NCBI RefSeq assembly: GCF_036182465.1
Contig: NZ_CP108081.1
Location: forward strand, 11,346,001-11,410,000
DNA length: 64,000 nt
Direction: 5' to 3'
DNA from: Streptomyces sp. NBC_00258
GTDB taxonomy: Bacteria > Actinomycetota > Actinomycetes > Streptomycetales > Streptomycetaceae
The position numbers were made by a program, and so were the translations under genes. The stretch's first letter is position 1. Each line of letters starts with the position of its first letter. The notes under the pieces are model-generated. The model made no database searches. It was not told the origin of the DNA and was given only the letters and a program-made list of their open reading frames with translations. Below, in pieces: positions 49,084 through 57,793 of this stretch.

Positions 49084-49107
49084 GGAATCCTACCCTCCAA
49101 GGATTCC
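49084..49107. promoter_or_regulatory. Probable IclR operator in the sdg divergent promoter
   Basis: GGAATCCT (49084-49091) and AGGATTCC (49100-49107) are perfect inverted arms around an 8-bp spacer. The site lies 3 bases upstream of the IclR start and 93 bases before the dioxygenase start. Confidence 0.65.
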
Positions 49108-49199
49108 GATGAGGGGAAAAGGCGGCGTAGCGTCAGCAACAGCGCGGAAGGAATCGCGCTTCTTCTGGCGGTCGCCAAACACACGACGTGGAGGTTTCC

Positions 49200-50276
49200 G
49201 TGACCGACACCACCAGCGAACAGACCGAGCGCAAGCTGCTCGACGAGCTGTACGCGGACTTCAAGGACGCGGGCCTGATCCCGCTGTGGACCCAGGTGGA
49301 CGACCTCATGCCGATGTCGCCGCAACCCGCCGCGGTCCCGCACCTGTGGCGGTGGGCGGAGCTGCTGCCCATCGCACAGCGCTCCGGAGAGCTCGTACCG
49401 GTGGGGCGTGGCGGCGAGCGCCGCGCCATGGCCCTGTCCAACCCCGGCCTGCCGGGCCGTCCTTACGCCACTGCGACCCTGTGGACCGCCATCCAGTACC
49501 TGGGCCCGCGCGAGGTTGCCCCCTCGCACCGCCACAGCCAGGGAGCCTTCCGGTTCGTGGTCGAGGGCGAGGGTGTGTGGACCAACGTCGACGGGGACGC
49601 GGTGGCGATGCGCCGTGGTGACCTGCTGCTCACGCCGAGCTGGGCCTTCCACGAGCACCAGAACGTCACCGACAAGCCGATGGCCTGGCTCGACGGCCTC
49701 GACATCCCGCTCGTCTCCCAACTCGACGCGGGCTTCTTCGAGTTCGGCCCCGACGAACTCTCCACCCGTGAAACCCCCGAGCGCTCGCGCGGCGAGCGAC
49801 TGTGGGGCCACCCCGGACTGCGCCCGATCGGGCAGCTCGACCAGCCCAACTCCCCGCTGGGCGCCTACCGCTGGGAGCACACCGACGCAGCCCTGACCGC
49901 ACAACTGGAACTGGAGAACGAAGGCGTACCAGGTGTGCTGGAGCCCGGGCACGCCGGAGTGCGCTTCTCCAACCCCACCACCGGCAAGGACGCCCTGGTC
50001 ACGATGCGCACCGAGATGCGCCGCCTGCGGGCCGGTACGCAGACCGCCCCGGTGCGCACGGTCGGCTCCGCGGTCTGGCAGGTGTTCGACGGCGAGGCGG
50101 TCGCCCATGTCGGCGACAAGGTCTTCGAGATCGCCAAGGGCGACCTGTTCGTCGTCCCGTCCTGGTGCGAGGTCTCACTGTCCGCCCGCACCCAGGTCGA
50201 CCTGTTCCGTTTCAGCGACGAGCCCGTCTACGAGGCCCTGGGCCTCGCCCGTACCGCCCGAGGAGAACACAAGTGA
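49200..50276 (+). CDS. sdgD: Gentisate 1,2-dioxygenase
   Basis: GTG 49200 follows GGAGG; the product has 358 residues, the usual length for this bicupin family. The iron site in the first cupin is His110 and His112 (PSHRHSQGAFRFVVEGEG), with His151 in WAFHEHQN. The second cupin is VGSAVWQVFDGEAVAHVGDKVF. The enzyme opens gentisate to maleylpyruvate using Fe(II) and O2. It is first in a tightly overlapping operon with FAH, maleylpyruvate isomerase, salicylyl-CoA hydroxylase and two CoA-ligase genes, the composition expected for the sdg salicylate pathway described in Streptomyces sp. WA46. Confidence 0.93.
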   Translation: MTDTTSEQTERKLLDELYADFKDAGLIPLWTQVDDLMPMSPQPAAVPHLWRWAELLPIAQRSGELVPVGRGGERRAMALSNPGLPGRPYATATLWTAIQYLGPREVAPSHRHSQGAFRFVVEGEGVWTNVDGDAVAMRRGDLLLTPSWAFHEHQNVTDKPMAWLDGLDIPLVSQLDAGFFEFGPDELSTRETPERSRGERLWGHPGLRPIGQLDQPNSPLGAYRWEHTDAALTAQLELENEGVPGVLEPGHAGVRFSNPTTGKDALVTMRTEMRRLRAGTQTAPVRTVGSAVWQVFDGEAVAHVGDKVFEIAKGDLFVVPSWCEVSLSARTQVDLFRFSDEPVYEALGLARTARGEHK

Positions 50277-51103
50277 AGCTCGCCACCATCCGGGTCAACG
50301 GCACCACGCGCGCCGTCCGCGTCGACGAGAACAAGGCCGTGGACCTGGGCGAGAGCGACCTGGTGGCCTTCCTGCGCCACGGCGACTGGGCGGCACGGGC
50401 CGCGGACGCCGACGGCGAGACGTACGAAGGCGCCCTGGACTACGCCCCGGTGGTCGTCGCCCCGGAGAAGGTCGTGTGCGTCGGCCTCAACTACCGCACC
50501 CACATTCTGGAGATGGGGCGCGAACTCCCCTCGCATCCGACGCTGTTCAACAAGTACGCGCGGGCACTGGTCGGCGCGTACGACGACGTGACCCTGCCCG
50601 CAGCGTCCACCCAGATGGACTGGGAGGCCGAACTCGGCGTCGTCATCGGGGCCGAGGTCCGCCGCGCCGACCCGGAGCAGGCACGCGCCGCGATCGCCGG
50701 GTACACCGTGCTCAACGACGTCACCGCCCGCGACTGGCAGTACCGAACCACCCAGTGGGACCAGGGCAAGACCTTCGAGGCCACCACCCCCATCGGACCG
50801 TGGCTGGTGACCGCCGACGACCCCGCGGTCGCCGCCCAGGGCCTGAGCCTGACCTGTGAGGTCGACGGCGACACGGTCCAGAAGGCCGACACCGGTGACC
50901 TCGTCTTCGACCCCGCGACGCTGGTCGCGTACCTGTCCGAGATCATCACTCTGGTGCCCGGTGACGTGATCGCCACCGGCACTCCGGGCGGCGTCGGCCA
51001 TGCCCGCAAGCCCGCCCGCTATCTGCAGGACGGTACGCGCCTCGTCACCCGGATCGAGGGGATCGGCGAGTGCCGCAACACCTGCCGCCGGGAGACGCGG
51101 TGA
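50273..51103 (+). CDS. Fumarylpyruvate hydrolase (FAH family)
   Basis: GTG 50273 lies inside the previous stop (GTGA) and follows AGGAG; the product has 276 residues. Metal-binding Glu residues are in MDWEAELGVVIGAEV and the Asp in LNDVTARDWQYRTTQWDQGK. The GTPGGVGHARKPARYL loop is typical. It should split fumarylpyruvate into fumarate and pyruvate, the last step of the gentisate route. Its stop overlaps the isomerase start, so the three gentisate-pathway genes are translationally coupled. Confidence 0.92.
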   Translation: MKLATIRVNGTTRAVRVDENKAVDLGESDLVAFLRHGDWAARAADADGETYEGALDYAPVVVAPEKVVCVGLNYRTHILEMGRELPSHPTLFNKYARALVGAYDDVTLPAASTQMDWEAELGVVIGAEVRRADPEQARAAIAGYTVLNDVTARDWQYRTTQWDQGKTFEATTPIGPWLVTADDPAVAAQGLSLTCEVDGDTVQKADTGDLVFDPATLVAYLSEIITLVPGDVIATGTPGGVGHARKPARYLQDGTRLVTRIEGIGECRNTCRRETR

Positions 51104-51822
51104 GTGCACGCCCGGAACCGATGCTGGAGTGGGTCGCCAAGGGCACGACGGCCTTCGAAGCCGCCGTGCACTGGCTGACCGACTCGGGCATCACCAGGCC
51201 GTCGTACCTGCCTGGCTGGAGCCGGGCCCACGTCGTCGCGCACGTCGCCCGCAACGCCGACGCACTCGTCAACCTGCTGACCTGGGCGCGTACCGGTGTC
51301 GAGACACCCATGTACGAAAGTCCCGACCAGCGTACGAACGAGATCGAGGACGGCGCCCGCCAACCGGCCGGCGCCCTGCGCGCCGACCTCCTCGCGGCCG
51401 ACGGCCGACTGGCCGAGGAACTCGCCGGTCTGCCGGACCAGTGCTGGGGTGCGACCGTGCGGACGGCACGGGGACGCGAAGTGCCCGCCACGATGGTGCC
51501 GTGGATGCGGGTGCGAGAAGTATGGGTCCACACCGTCGACCTGGACATCACCACCTTCGACGACATCCCGCACGAAGTGTGCGCGGCGCTCGTCGACGAT
51601 GTGGCCACTGCCTTCCTGACCCACCCGGACTGTCCCCCCGTCGAGCTGCGGGTCGAGGACGGCGCCCGCAGCTGGCTCCTGGGTGTGCCCGGCGGCGCGG
51701 AGCCGGTCGTGGTGAGCGGTGACCTTCCCAGCCTGGCCGCCTACACGACCGGGCGCCCCGTGCCCGGTCCACTCCATCCCGCCGGCGGGGCATTCCTGCC
51801 GAAGCTGCCCGCGTGGTTGTGA
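51100..51822 (+). CDS. Mycothiol-dependent maleylpyruvate isomerase
   Basis: GTG 51100 follows GGAG and overlaps the previous stop; the product has 240 residues. The DinB-like N-terminal domain contains the zinc-binding pattern GWSRAHVVAHVARNADALVNLL and MRVREVWVHTVDLDI, as in the Corynebacterium enzyme. It converts maleylpyruvate to fumarylpyruvate with mycothiol as cofactor, an actinobacterial feature. A C-terminal SCP2-like domain (WLLGVPGGAEPVVVSGDLPSL) is present. It sits between the hydrolase and the hydroxylase in the sdg operon. Confidence 0.92.
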   Translation: MSARPEPMLEWVAKGTTAFEAAVHWLTDSGITRPSYLPGWSRAHVVAHVARNADALVNLLTWARTGVETPMYESPDQRTNEIEDGARQPAGALRADLLAADGRLAEELAGLPDQCWGATVRTARGREVPATMVPWMRVREVWVHTVDLDITTFDDIPHEVCAALVDDVATAFLTHPDCPPVELRVEDGARSWLLGVPGGAEPVVVSGDLPSLAAYTTGRPVPGPLHPAGGAFLPKLPAWL

Positions 51823-51838
51823 CAGCGAAGGAAAGACG

Positions 51839-53392
51839 ATGAAAGTTGCCTGCATCGGCGCAGGTCCCGGAGGACTGTTCTTCGCCACACTGCTCAAGCG
51901 AAGCCTGCCCGACGCCGAGGTAGTGGTCTTCGAACGCAACCGTCCCGACGACACGTTCGGCTTCGGAGTGGTCTTCTCCGACGCCACACTCGACGCCATC
52001 GACAACGCCGACCCAGTCCTCAGCGAGGCGTTGGACAAGCACGGCAGGCACTGGGACGACATCGAGGTCCGAGTGCACGGCGCACGGGAGCGCGTCGGAG
52101 GCATGGGCATGGCGGCCGTGGCCCGCAAGACGCTGCTCGGCCTGTTGCAGGAGAGGGCTCGCGCCGGGGGCGTGTCGACGCGCTTCCAGCACGAGGTCCG
52201 CGACCCCGCCGAACTGGACGACTTCGATCTGGTCGTCGTGTGCGACGGCGCCAACAGCCGCTTCCGCACCCTGTTCGCCGACGACTTCGGACCGACCGCC
52301 GAGGTGGCCACAGCGAAGTTCATCTGGTTCGGCACCCCGTACATGTTCGATGGGCTCACTTTTGTCCACCAGGACGGCCCCCACGGCGTCTTCGCCGCCC
52401 ACGCCTATCCGATCAGCGACTCGCTGAGCACCTTCATCGTCGAGACCGATGCCGACTCCTGGGCCAGGGCCGGACTCGACGCCTTCGATCCCTCGACCCC
52501 GCCGGGCACGAGCGACGAGAAGACCAAGAGCTACCTGGAAGACCTGTTCCGCGAGCAGATCGACGGGCATCCACTGGTCGGCAACAACTCCCGCTGGGCC
52601 AACTTCGCCACCCGCAGGGCCCGTTCATGGCGACGGGGAAAGTGGGTGCTCCTCGGCGACGCGGCGCACACCGCGCACTTCTCCGTCGGGTCCGGCACCA
52701 AGATGGCCATGGAAGACGCGGTAGCGCTGGCCGAGGCCCTGGGGGAGGCGCCGCACAGCGTGCCGGAGGCACTCGAGATCTACGAGACGCGCCGCCGTCC
52801 CAAGGTCGAGAAGATCCAGAACTCGGCGCGGCCCAGCCTCTCGTGGTGGGAGCACTTCGGCCGTTACGTCCGCTCGTTCGACGAGCCGACGCAGTTCGCC
52901 TTCCACTTCCTCACCCGCAGCATCCCGAGAGGCAAACTTGCCGTGCGCGACACGGCGTACGTGGACCGCGTCGATGGATGGTGGCGACAGCGCCACGAGG
53001 CAGTGCCCCTGGAGACACCCTTCCGTGGAGGGCCGTTCCGGCTTCCGTCGCGCCGGGTGACAGTCGGGGACGACTTTCTGACCGGGACCGACGGCACTGA
53101 CATCCCGATGGTCCCGTTCAGTGGTCAGTCGTCGTGCGCGGGCGTGTGGATCGACGCCCCGGACACCGAAGAGGGGTTGTCGCTCGCCCTCGACCAGGTG
53201 CGAGAGACGGCAGAGGCGGGCGCCCCGCTCGTTGGCATACGCGGCGGTACGACGCTGACCCGTGTGCTCATCGCGGAGGAGGCCCGGCTCACGCAGGGCC
53301 TGCCCGCCGCGGTCATCGGGGCGTACGACGACGACAGCGCGACCACACTCCTGCTGTCCGGCCGGGCCGACCTCGTCGGAGGCACCAAGTGA
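51839..53392 (+). CDS. sdgC: Salicylyl-CoA 5-hydroxylase
   Basis: The product has 517 residues. The FAD motif is VACIGAGPGGLFFATLLKRS (residues 3-22), the DG-type motif is LVVVCDGANSRFR and the GD motif is VLLGDAAHTAHFSVGSGTKMAMEDA. These match salicylyl-CoA 5-hydroxylase, which converts salicylyl-CoA to gentisyl-CoA with NADH and O2. The last 120 residues (from PLETPFRGGPFRLPSRRVTV to LLLSGRADLVGGTK) resemble the beginning and end of an old-yellow-enzyme domain with its middle removed; proteobacterial relatives carry a full one. This tail is probably a decayed fusion. It is followed by an overlapping GTGA start. Confidence 0.88.
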   Translation: MKVACIGAGPGGLFFATLLKRSLPDAEVVVFERNRPDDTFGFGVVFSDATLDAIDNADPVLSEALDKHGRHWDDIEVRVHGARERVGGMGMAAVARKTLLGLLQERARAGGVSTRFQHEVRDPAELDDFDLVVVCDGANSRFRTLFADDFGPTAEVATAKFIWFGTPYMFDGLTFVHQDGPHGVFAAHAYPISDSLSTFIVETDADSWARAGLDAFDPSTPPGTSDEKTKSYLEDLFREQIDGHPLVGNNSRWANFATRRARSWRRGKWVLLGDAAHTAHFSVGSGTKMAMEDAVALAEALGEAPHSVPEALEIYETRRRPKVEKIQNSARPSLSWWEHFGRYVRSFDEPTQFAFHFLTRSIPRGKLAVRDTAYVDRVDGWWRQRHEAVPLETPFRGGPFRLPSRRVTVGDDFLTGTDGTDIPMVPFSGQSSCAGVWIDAPDTEEGLSLALDQVRETAEAGAPLVGIRGGTTLTRVLIAEEARLTQGLPAAVIGAYDDDSATTLLLSGRADLVGGTK

Positions 53393-55449
53393 CCGCCATG
53401 GATGCACTGTTCGCGCCCCGTGCCATCGCCGTGCTCGGTGCGTCGGCCACGCCCGGAAAGCTCGGTTCGGCGATGACCGACTCCCTCGCCTCGTTCCCCG
53501 GACCGGTGATGAAGGTCAACGCCGGTCGGCCGGATCCCGGCCAGGGCTTCTTCCCGACCGTCGCCGAGGCCGCCGAGGCCCATGGCACCGCACCGGACCT
53601 GGTGGTGTCCTGCATCCCGGCCGCGGCCACCGCCGGGGCCGTCCGAGACGCGGCGGCCGCCGGCGCTCGCGCCGCCCTGGTGTGCGCCGGCGGTTTCGCG
53701 GAAGCCGGCGGCGACGGTGCGCTGCGGCAACAGGCGCTGGCCGAGGTGGTGCGGGACACCGGCATCCGTGTCCTCGGGCCCAACACCTCAGGCTTCCTCG
53801 CTCCCCACCGACGACTGACGGCCAGCTTCGTCCCGGGCGTGGCCGATCTGGAACCGGGCCCGGTGGCGGTCGTGGCCGCCAGCGGAGGCGTGAACCACGC
53901 GCTGGCCTTCGCCCTGGCCGAGGCCGGCGTCGGTCTGCGCCTCGGGGTCGGGCTGGGCAACAGCCTGGACGTCACCCAGGCGGACGTCCTCGACCACGTT
54001 GCCGAGGACGACGACGTACGGGCCGTCGCCCTGCACGTGGAGACCGCCGCGGAAGGACGCCGCCTCACCGAGGCCGTACGCCGCCTGACCGATCGTGTCC
54101 CTGTCGTGGCCCTGGTCGTGGGCCGCAGCGACATCGGTGACTTCGCCCGCTCCCACACCGGCGCCCTGGCCACTTCCTGGCGCGTGACACGGACGGCCCT
54201 GCGCCAGGCCGGAGCCGTCCTCGTCGACGACGAACGCGACCTCGTAGACGCCGTCACAGCCCTCAGCCGAGTACGGCTCCCGGCCAATCCACGCCCAGGC
54301 ATCGGCCTGGTCACCGCACAGGCCGGACCCGGACTGCTGCTCACCGATGCCCTGCGCTCCCACGGCATCCAGGTTCCACCACTGGTCGAACGGACGGTGA
54401 AGGAGCTGCGCGAGCTGCTCCCCGCCCTCACCTACCTCAGCAATCCCGTCGACACCGGCCGCCCCTCGCCCGCGCTCACACAGGTCGTGGAGCGGGTCTC
54501 GGAGGACCCCGGCATCGACGTCACCGCCGTCTACGGGCTGCTGGAACCCACGGCTGTCGACCTTTCGGCCGCGCTGGCCGCCGCCCGCACGGCCACCCCG
54601 CTCGTCGCCGTCGTCGGCGGCCCCGAGGAACAGGCGCGGCAGACCCGCCGGCAACTCGGCGAAGCCGGCATCCCCTGCGCGGCCACCCCGGCCTCCGGAT
54701 CGGTCATGGTCCGCGCGCTCGTCGAGGACGCGGCGGCCCGCGCCCGCCTGGAGGCCGCAGTCGTCACCGCGCCGGGTGCACCCGCGCTGCCCCTGTCCGG
54801 CCCTGTCGACGAGCACACCGCCAAGGGCGTCCTCGCGGACCTGGGCATCCGTACGCCCGTACGACGGGTGTGCGCCGACCCCGCCGCGGCGCACGCGGCA
54901 CTCGACGCGCTCGGTGGACCGGTCGTCGTGAAGATCCTCGACGCGGAGATCCTGCACAAGACGGAGATCGGCGGGGTCCAGATCGGCATCCGTACGCACG
55001 AGGAGCTCGACGACGCGCTCACCCGCATGCCCGCAAGCCCCGCACTCCTGGTCGAGCAGATGGCCCCCACGGGCCCCGAACTCATCGTCGGTGTACGCCG
55101 CGACCCGGTTTTCGGCCCCGTGCTGGCTTTGGGTGCCGGAGGGACGGCCGCCGAAATCCTCGGCGACGTCTCCCTGCGCCTCGCGCCCCTGCCTACGCAC
55201 GAGGCCCACGCGATGCTCGACGAACTCGCCACCCGCGAAATGTTCCTCGGGGCGCGCGGCGCCACCCCGGTCGACCGCGCGCGGCTCACCCACGTGCTGC
55301 TCGCGCTCTCCTCCCTCGCTGCCGACAACGCCGTGGCCGAGTGCGAGATCAATCCCCTGCGCGTTCTGCCCGACGGCGATGTCGTCGCGCTCGACGCAGT
55401 ACTGCTGCTGCGTGACCCCCAGGATCAAGGAGGATCCGACGATGCGTGA
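53389..55449 (+). CDS. ADP-forming acyl-CoA synthetase (acetate-CoA ligase family)
   Basis: GTG 53389 overlaps the previous stop and follows GGAGG; the ATG at 53398 is less well placed. The product has 686 residues with the full order: CoA-binding domain (about 8-135, AIAVLGASATPGKLGSAM), succinyl-CoA-ligase-like domains with the phospho-His at position 256 (ARSHTGALAT), and a C-terminal ATP-grasp domain (from about 480; VVVKILDAEILHKTEIGGVQIG). Such enzymes reversibly interconvert acyl-CoA + ADP + phosphate with acid + CoA + ATP. A role in releasing gentisate from gentisyl-CoA while saving ATP is an inference. Alternatively it could activate salicylate. Confidence 0.87.
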   Translation: MTAMDALFAPRAIAVLGASATPGKLGSAMTDSLASFPGPVMKVNAGRPDPGQGFFPTVAEAAEAHGTAPDLVVSCIPAAATAGAVRDAAAAGARAALVCAGGFAEAGGDGALRQQALAEVVRDTGIRVLGPNTSGFLAPHRRLTASFVPGVADLEPGPVAVVAASGGVNHALAFALAEAGVGLRLGVGLGNSLDVTQADVLDHVAEDDDVRAVALHVETAAEGRRLTEAVRRLTDRVPVVALVVGRSDIGDFARSHTGALATSWRVTRTALRQAGAVLVDDERDLVDAVTALSRVRLPANPRPGIGLVTAQAGPGLLLTDALRSHGIQVPPLVERTVKELRELLPALTYLSNPVDTGRPSPALTQVVERVSEDPGIDVTAVYGLLEPTAVDLSAALAAARTATPLVAVVGGPEEQARQTRRQLGEAGIPCAATPASGSVMVRALVEDAAARARLEAAVVTAPGAPALPLSGPVDEHTAKGVLADLGIRTPVRRVCADPAAAHAALDALGGPVVVKILDAEILHKTEIGGVQIGIRTHEELDDALTRMPASPALLVEQMAPTGPELIVGVRRDPVFGPVLALGAGGTAAEILGDVSLRLAPLPTHEAHAMLDELATREMFLGARGATPVDRARLTHVLLALSSLAADNAVAECEINPLRVLPDGDVVALDAVLLLRDPQDQGGSDDA

Positions 55450-57100
55450 GGGATTCGTCCCCTGGCCCGAGGAAGCGGCCGACCGCTACCGCGGGGCCGG
55501 GTACTGGCGTGGCAGGCCGCTCGGTTCGTACCTCCATGAATGGGCCGAGACCTACGGCGACACAGTGGCCGTCGTGGATGGCGACATACGCCTGACCTAC
55601 CGTCAACTCGTCGACCGGGCCGACGGATTGGCGTGCCGTCTGCTGGACTCCGGCCTCAATCCCGGTGACGCGATGCTCGTCCAACTGCACAACGGCTGGG
55701 AGTTCGTCACGCTCACCCTGGCCTGTCTGCGGGCCGGGATCGCGCCCGTGATGGCGATGCCCGCGCACCGCGGTCACGAACTGCGCTACCTGGCAGCCCA
55801 TGCCGAGGTCACCTCGATCGCCGTACCGGACCGACTCGGCGACTTCGATCACCAGGCACTGGGGCGGGAGGTCGCCGAAGCCACGCCGAGCGTACGACTG
55901 CTGCTCGTCGCGGGTGACTCGGCCGGCACCGATGCCACGGATCTGCGCGCGCTGGCCGAACCGGCCGAAGACCCGGCCGCCGCACGGGCCCGGCTCGACC
56001 GGATCTCCCCGGAGAGCAGCGACATCGCGGTCTTCCTGCTCTCCGGCGGTACGACCGGACTGCCGAAACTCATCACCCGTACCCACGAGGACTACGAGTA
56101 CAACGCGCGGCGCAGCGCCGAGGTGTGCGACCTCGGCTCCGACACCGTCTACCTGGTGGCCCTGCCCGCCGGACACAACTTTCCCCTGGCCTGCCCCGGG
56201 ATCCTGGGCACGCTCATGAATGGTGGCCGTGTGGTCCTGGCCCGCACTCCGGACCCCGACAAGGTGCTGCCGCTGATGTCCGCCGAGGGTGTGACGGTCA
56301 CCGCCGCCGTGCCGGCCGTCGTCCAGCGCTGGATCGAAGCCGTGTCCTCCGGCCGCCACGCCGCCCCACCCGCGCTACGACTGCTGCAGGTCGGTGGCGC
56401 CCGCCTCGCCCCGGAGGTCGCCCGCCGCGCCGAACCGGTGCTCGGCGGCACGCTCCAGCAGGTCTTCGGCATGGCGGAGGGGCTGCTGAACTACACACGC
56501 ATGGACGACCCCGAGGACATCAGGATCGAAACCCAGGGACGCCCCGTGTGCCCCGATGACGAAATCCTCATCGTCGACGCCTCCGACAACCCCGTACCTC
56601 CCGGGAGCATGGGCGCCCTCCTCACCCGCGGCCCGTACACCCCGCGCGGCTACTACCGGGCTGACGAGCACAACGCCCGCGCGTTCACCCCTGACGGCTG
56701 GTACCGCACCGGTGACATCGTCCGGCTGCACCCTTCGGGCAACCTCGTCGTCGAAGGGCGCGACAAGGACCTCATCAACCGGGGCGGCGAGAAGATCTCC
56801 GCCGAGGAGGTCGAGAACCTCATCTACCGCCTGTCTGGTGTCGCCCGCGTCGCCGCCGTCGCGAAGCCCGATCCGGACCTGGGGGAGCGGGTGTGCGTGG
56901 TGGTGGTACTCGAACCGGGCACCGACCTGACTCTCGAATCGGTCCGCGCCGCCCTCACCACGATGCAGGTGGCCCGCTACAAACTCCCCGAGGACCTGCT
57001 GGTCTTGGACGAACTTCCGCTGACGAAGGTCGGCAAGATCGACAAGAAGCGTCTGCGGGAAGTCGTCCGTGGCAAGGCAGACTCCGTCGAGACGGTGTGA
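55442..57100 (+). CDS. sdgA: Salicylate-CoA ligase (AMP-forming, EntE/DhbE-like)
   Basis: ATG 55442 follows AAGGAGG and overlaps the previous gene by eight bases; the product has 552 residues. The ATP loop is FLLSGGTTGLPKLITRTHED. Motif A5 is MAEGLLNYTRMDD, and the hinge and C-terminal part are GRDKDLINRGGEKISAEEVENLI and LTKVGKIDKKRL. It is most like 2,3-dihydroxybenzoate-AMP ligases, as reported for SdgA, which makes salicylyl-CoA from salicylate, ATP and CoA. It is the last gene of the sdg operon; a very long hairpin follows. Confidence 0.92.
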   Translation: MREGFVPWPEEAADRYRGAGYWRGRPLGSYLHEWAETYGDTVAVVDGDIRLTYRQLVDRADGLACRLLDSGLNPGDAMLVQLHNGWEFVTLTLACLRAGIAPVMAMPAHRGHELRYLAAHAEVTSIAVPDRLGDFDHQALGREVAEATPSVRLLLVAGDSAGTDATDLRALAEPAEDPAAARARLDRISPESSDIAVFLLSGGTTGLPKLITRTHEDYEYNARRSAEVCDLGSDTVYLVALPAGHNFPLACPGILGTLMNGGRVVLARTPDPDKVLPLMSAEGVTVTAAVPAVVQRWIEAVSSGRHAAPPALRLLQVGGARLAPEVARRAEPVLGGTLQQVFGMAEGLLNYTRMDDPEDIRIETQGRPVCPDDEILIVDASDNPVPPGSMGALLTRGPYTPRGYYRADEHNARAFTPDGWYRTGDIVRLHPSGNLVVEGRDKDLINRGGEKISAEEVENLIYRLSGVARVAAVAKPDPDLGERVCVVVVLEPGTDLTLESVRAALTTMQVARYKLPEDLLVLDELPLTKVGKIDKKRLREVVRGKADSVETV

Positions 57101-57178
57101 CAGTGTTCGCCGCCGCGGAGGACGGGCGGACGACTTTGCGGTGATGCTGCCGCTTCCGCTGGTCGTCCGGCGGCCCAG

Positions 57179-57223
57179 GGGCTGTACGTCGCCACGCGTC
57201 GTGTGCGTGGCGACGTACAGCCC
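57179..57223. terminator. Long bidirectional hairpin after the sdg operon
   Basis: A perfect 19-bp stem (57179-57197 with 57205-57223; core GTACGTCGCCACGC) encloses a 7-base loop. It lies between the sdgA stop and the converging monooxygenase-fold gene and can serve both. Confidence 0.85.
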
Positions 57224-57241
57224 GGAACCGGGGAGCGGTCG

Positions 57242-57613
57242 TCATTCCCCTTCGCAGACGCCCTCGACAGCGAACTTCTGGTACAGGTGCGGGTAGGCGA
57301 CGGTGCCGGCGGGGTAGCGCTCCAGGTGCGAGGCGAACTCCGGCGTGCCGAGCGCTGCACGGAGGTGCTCGGTGGATTTCCAGACCGCGACGTTGGTGAA
57401 CAGCCGGCTGCCGCCTATGCCCCGGTACAGCTGCACTGAAAGAAGGCTCCCCGACTTCTTCATGTACTCCGCGTCGTCCGTCCAGGCGGCCACCACCTCG
57501 TCCTCCTTGCCTTCCGGGGCGACGAACGTGTTGATGATGGTGACCGGGCCGGCCTTCTCCTTCTGCTGGTCGCGGAAGTGGGTGGATCCGTCGAGATTGC
57601 CGAAGCTGAGCAT
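57242..57613 (-). CDS. Antibiotic-biosynthesis-monooxygenase (ABM) fold protein
   Basis: The product has 123 residues. The ferredoxin-like ABM fold is seen in VTIINTFVAPEGKEDEVVAAW, then LLSVQLYRGIGGSRLFTNVAVWKSTEHLRAAL. Members are small cofactor-free quinone-forming oxygenases or heme-degrading proteins; the role here is unknown. It is convergent with sdgA and shares its terminator. It could handle a quinol from the nearby aromatic pathway, but there is no direct evidence. Confidence 0.82.
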   Translation of the reverse strand: MLSFGNLDGSTHFRDQQKEKAGPVTIINTFVAPEGKEDEVVAAWTDDAEYMKKSGSLLSVQLYRGIGGSRLFTNVAVWKSTEHLRAALGTPEFASHLERYPAGTVAYPHLYQKFAVEGVCEGE

Positions 57614-57793
57614 GATTCCTCCATGAACTCGAGAGGGGAAGTGGGTCTACGAACCCACAGAGATTCAAGTGATTCGGGACCGGGAGGCGGCCAAGTCCAT
57701 CACTTGGGCTTGTAAGTGACTCGCGATCAATGGGCGGTCCGAGTGAGGGGCCCCGCCGCTGTTCGCTGCTTGGCCCTTCATCGATGTGCGCCG

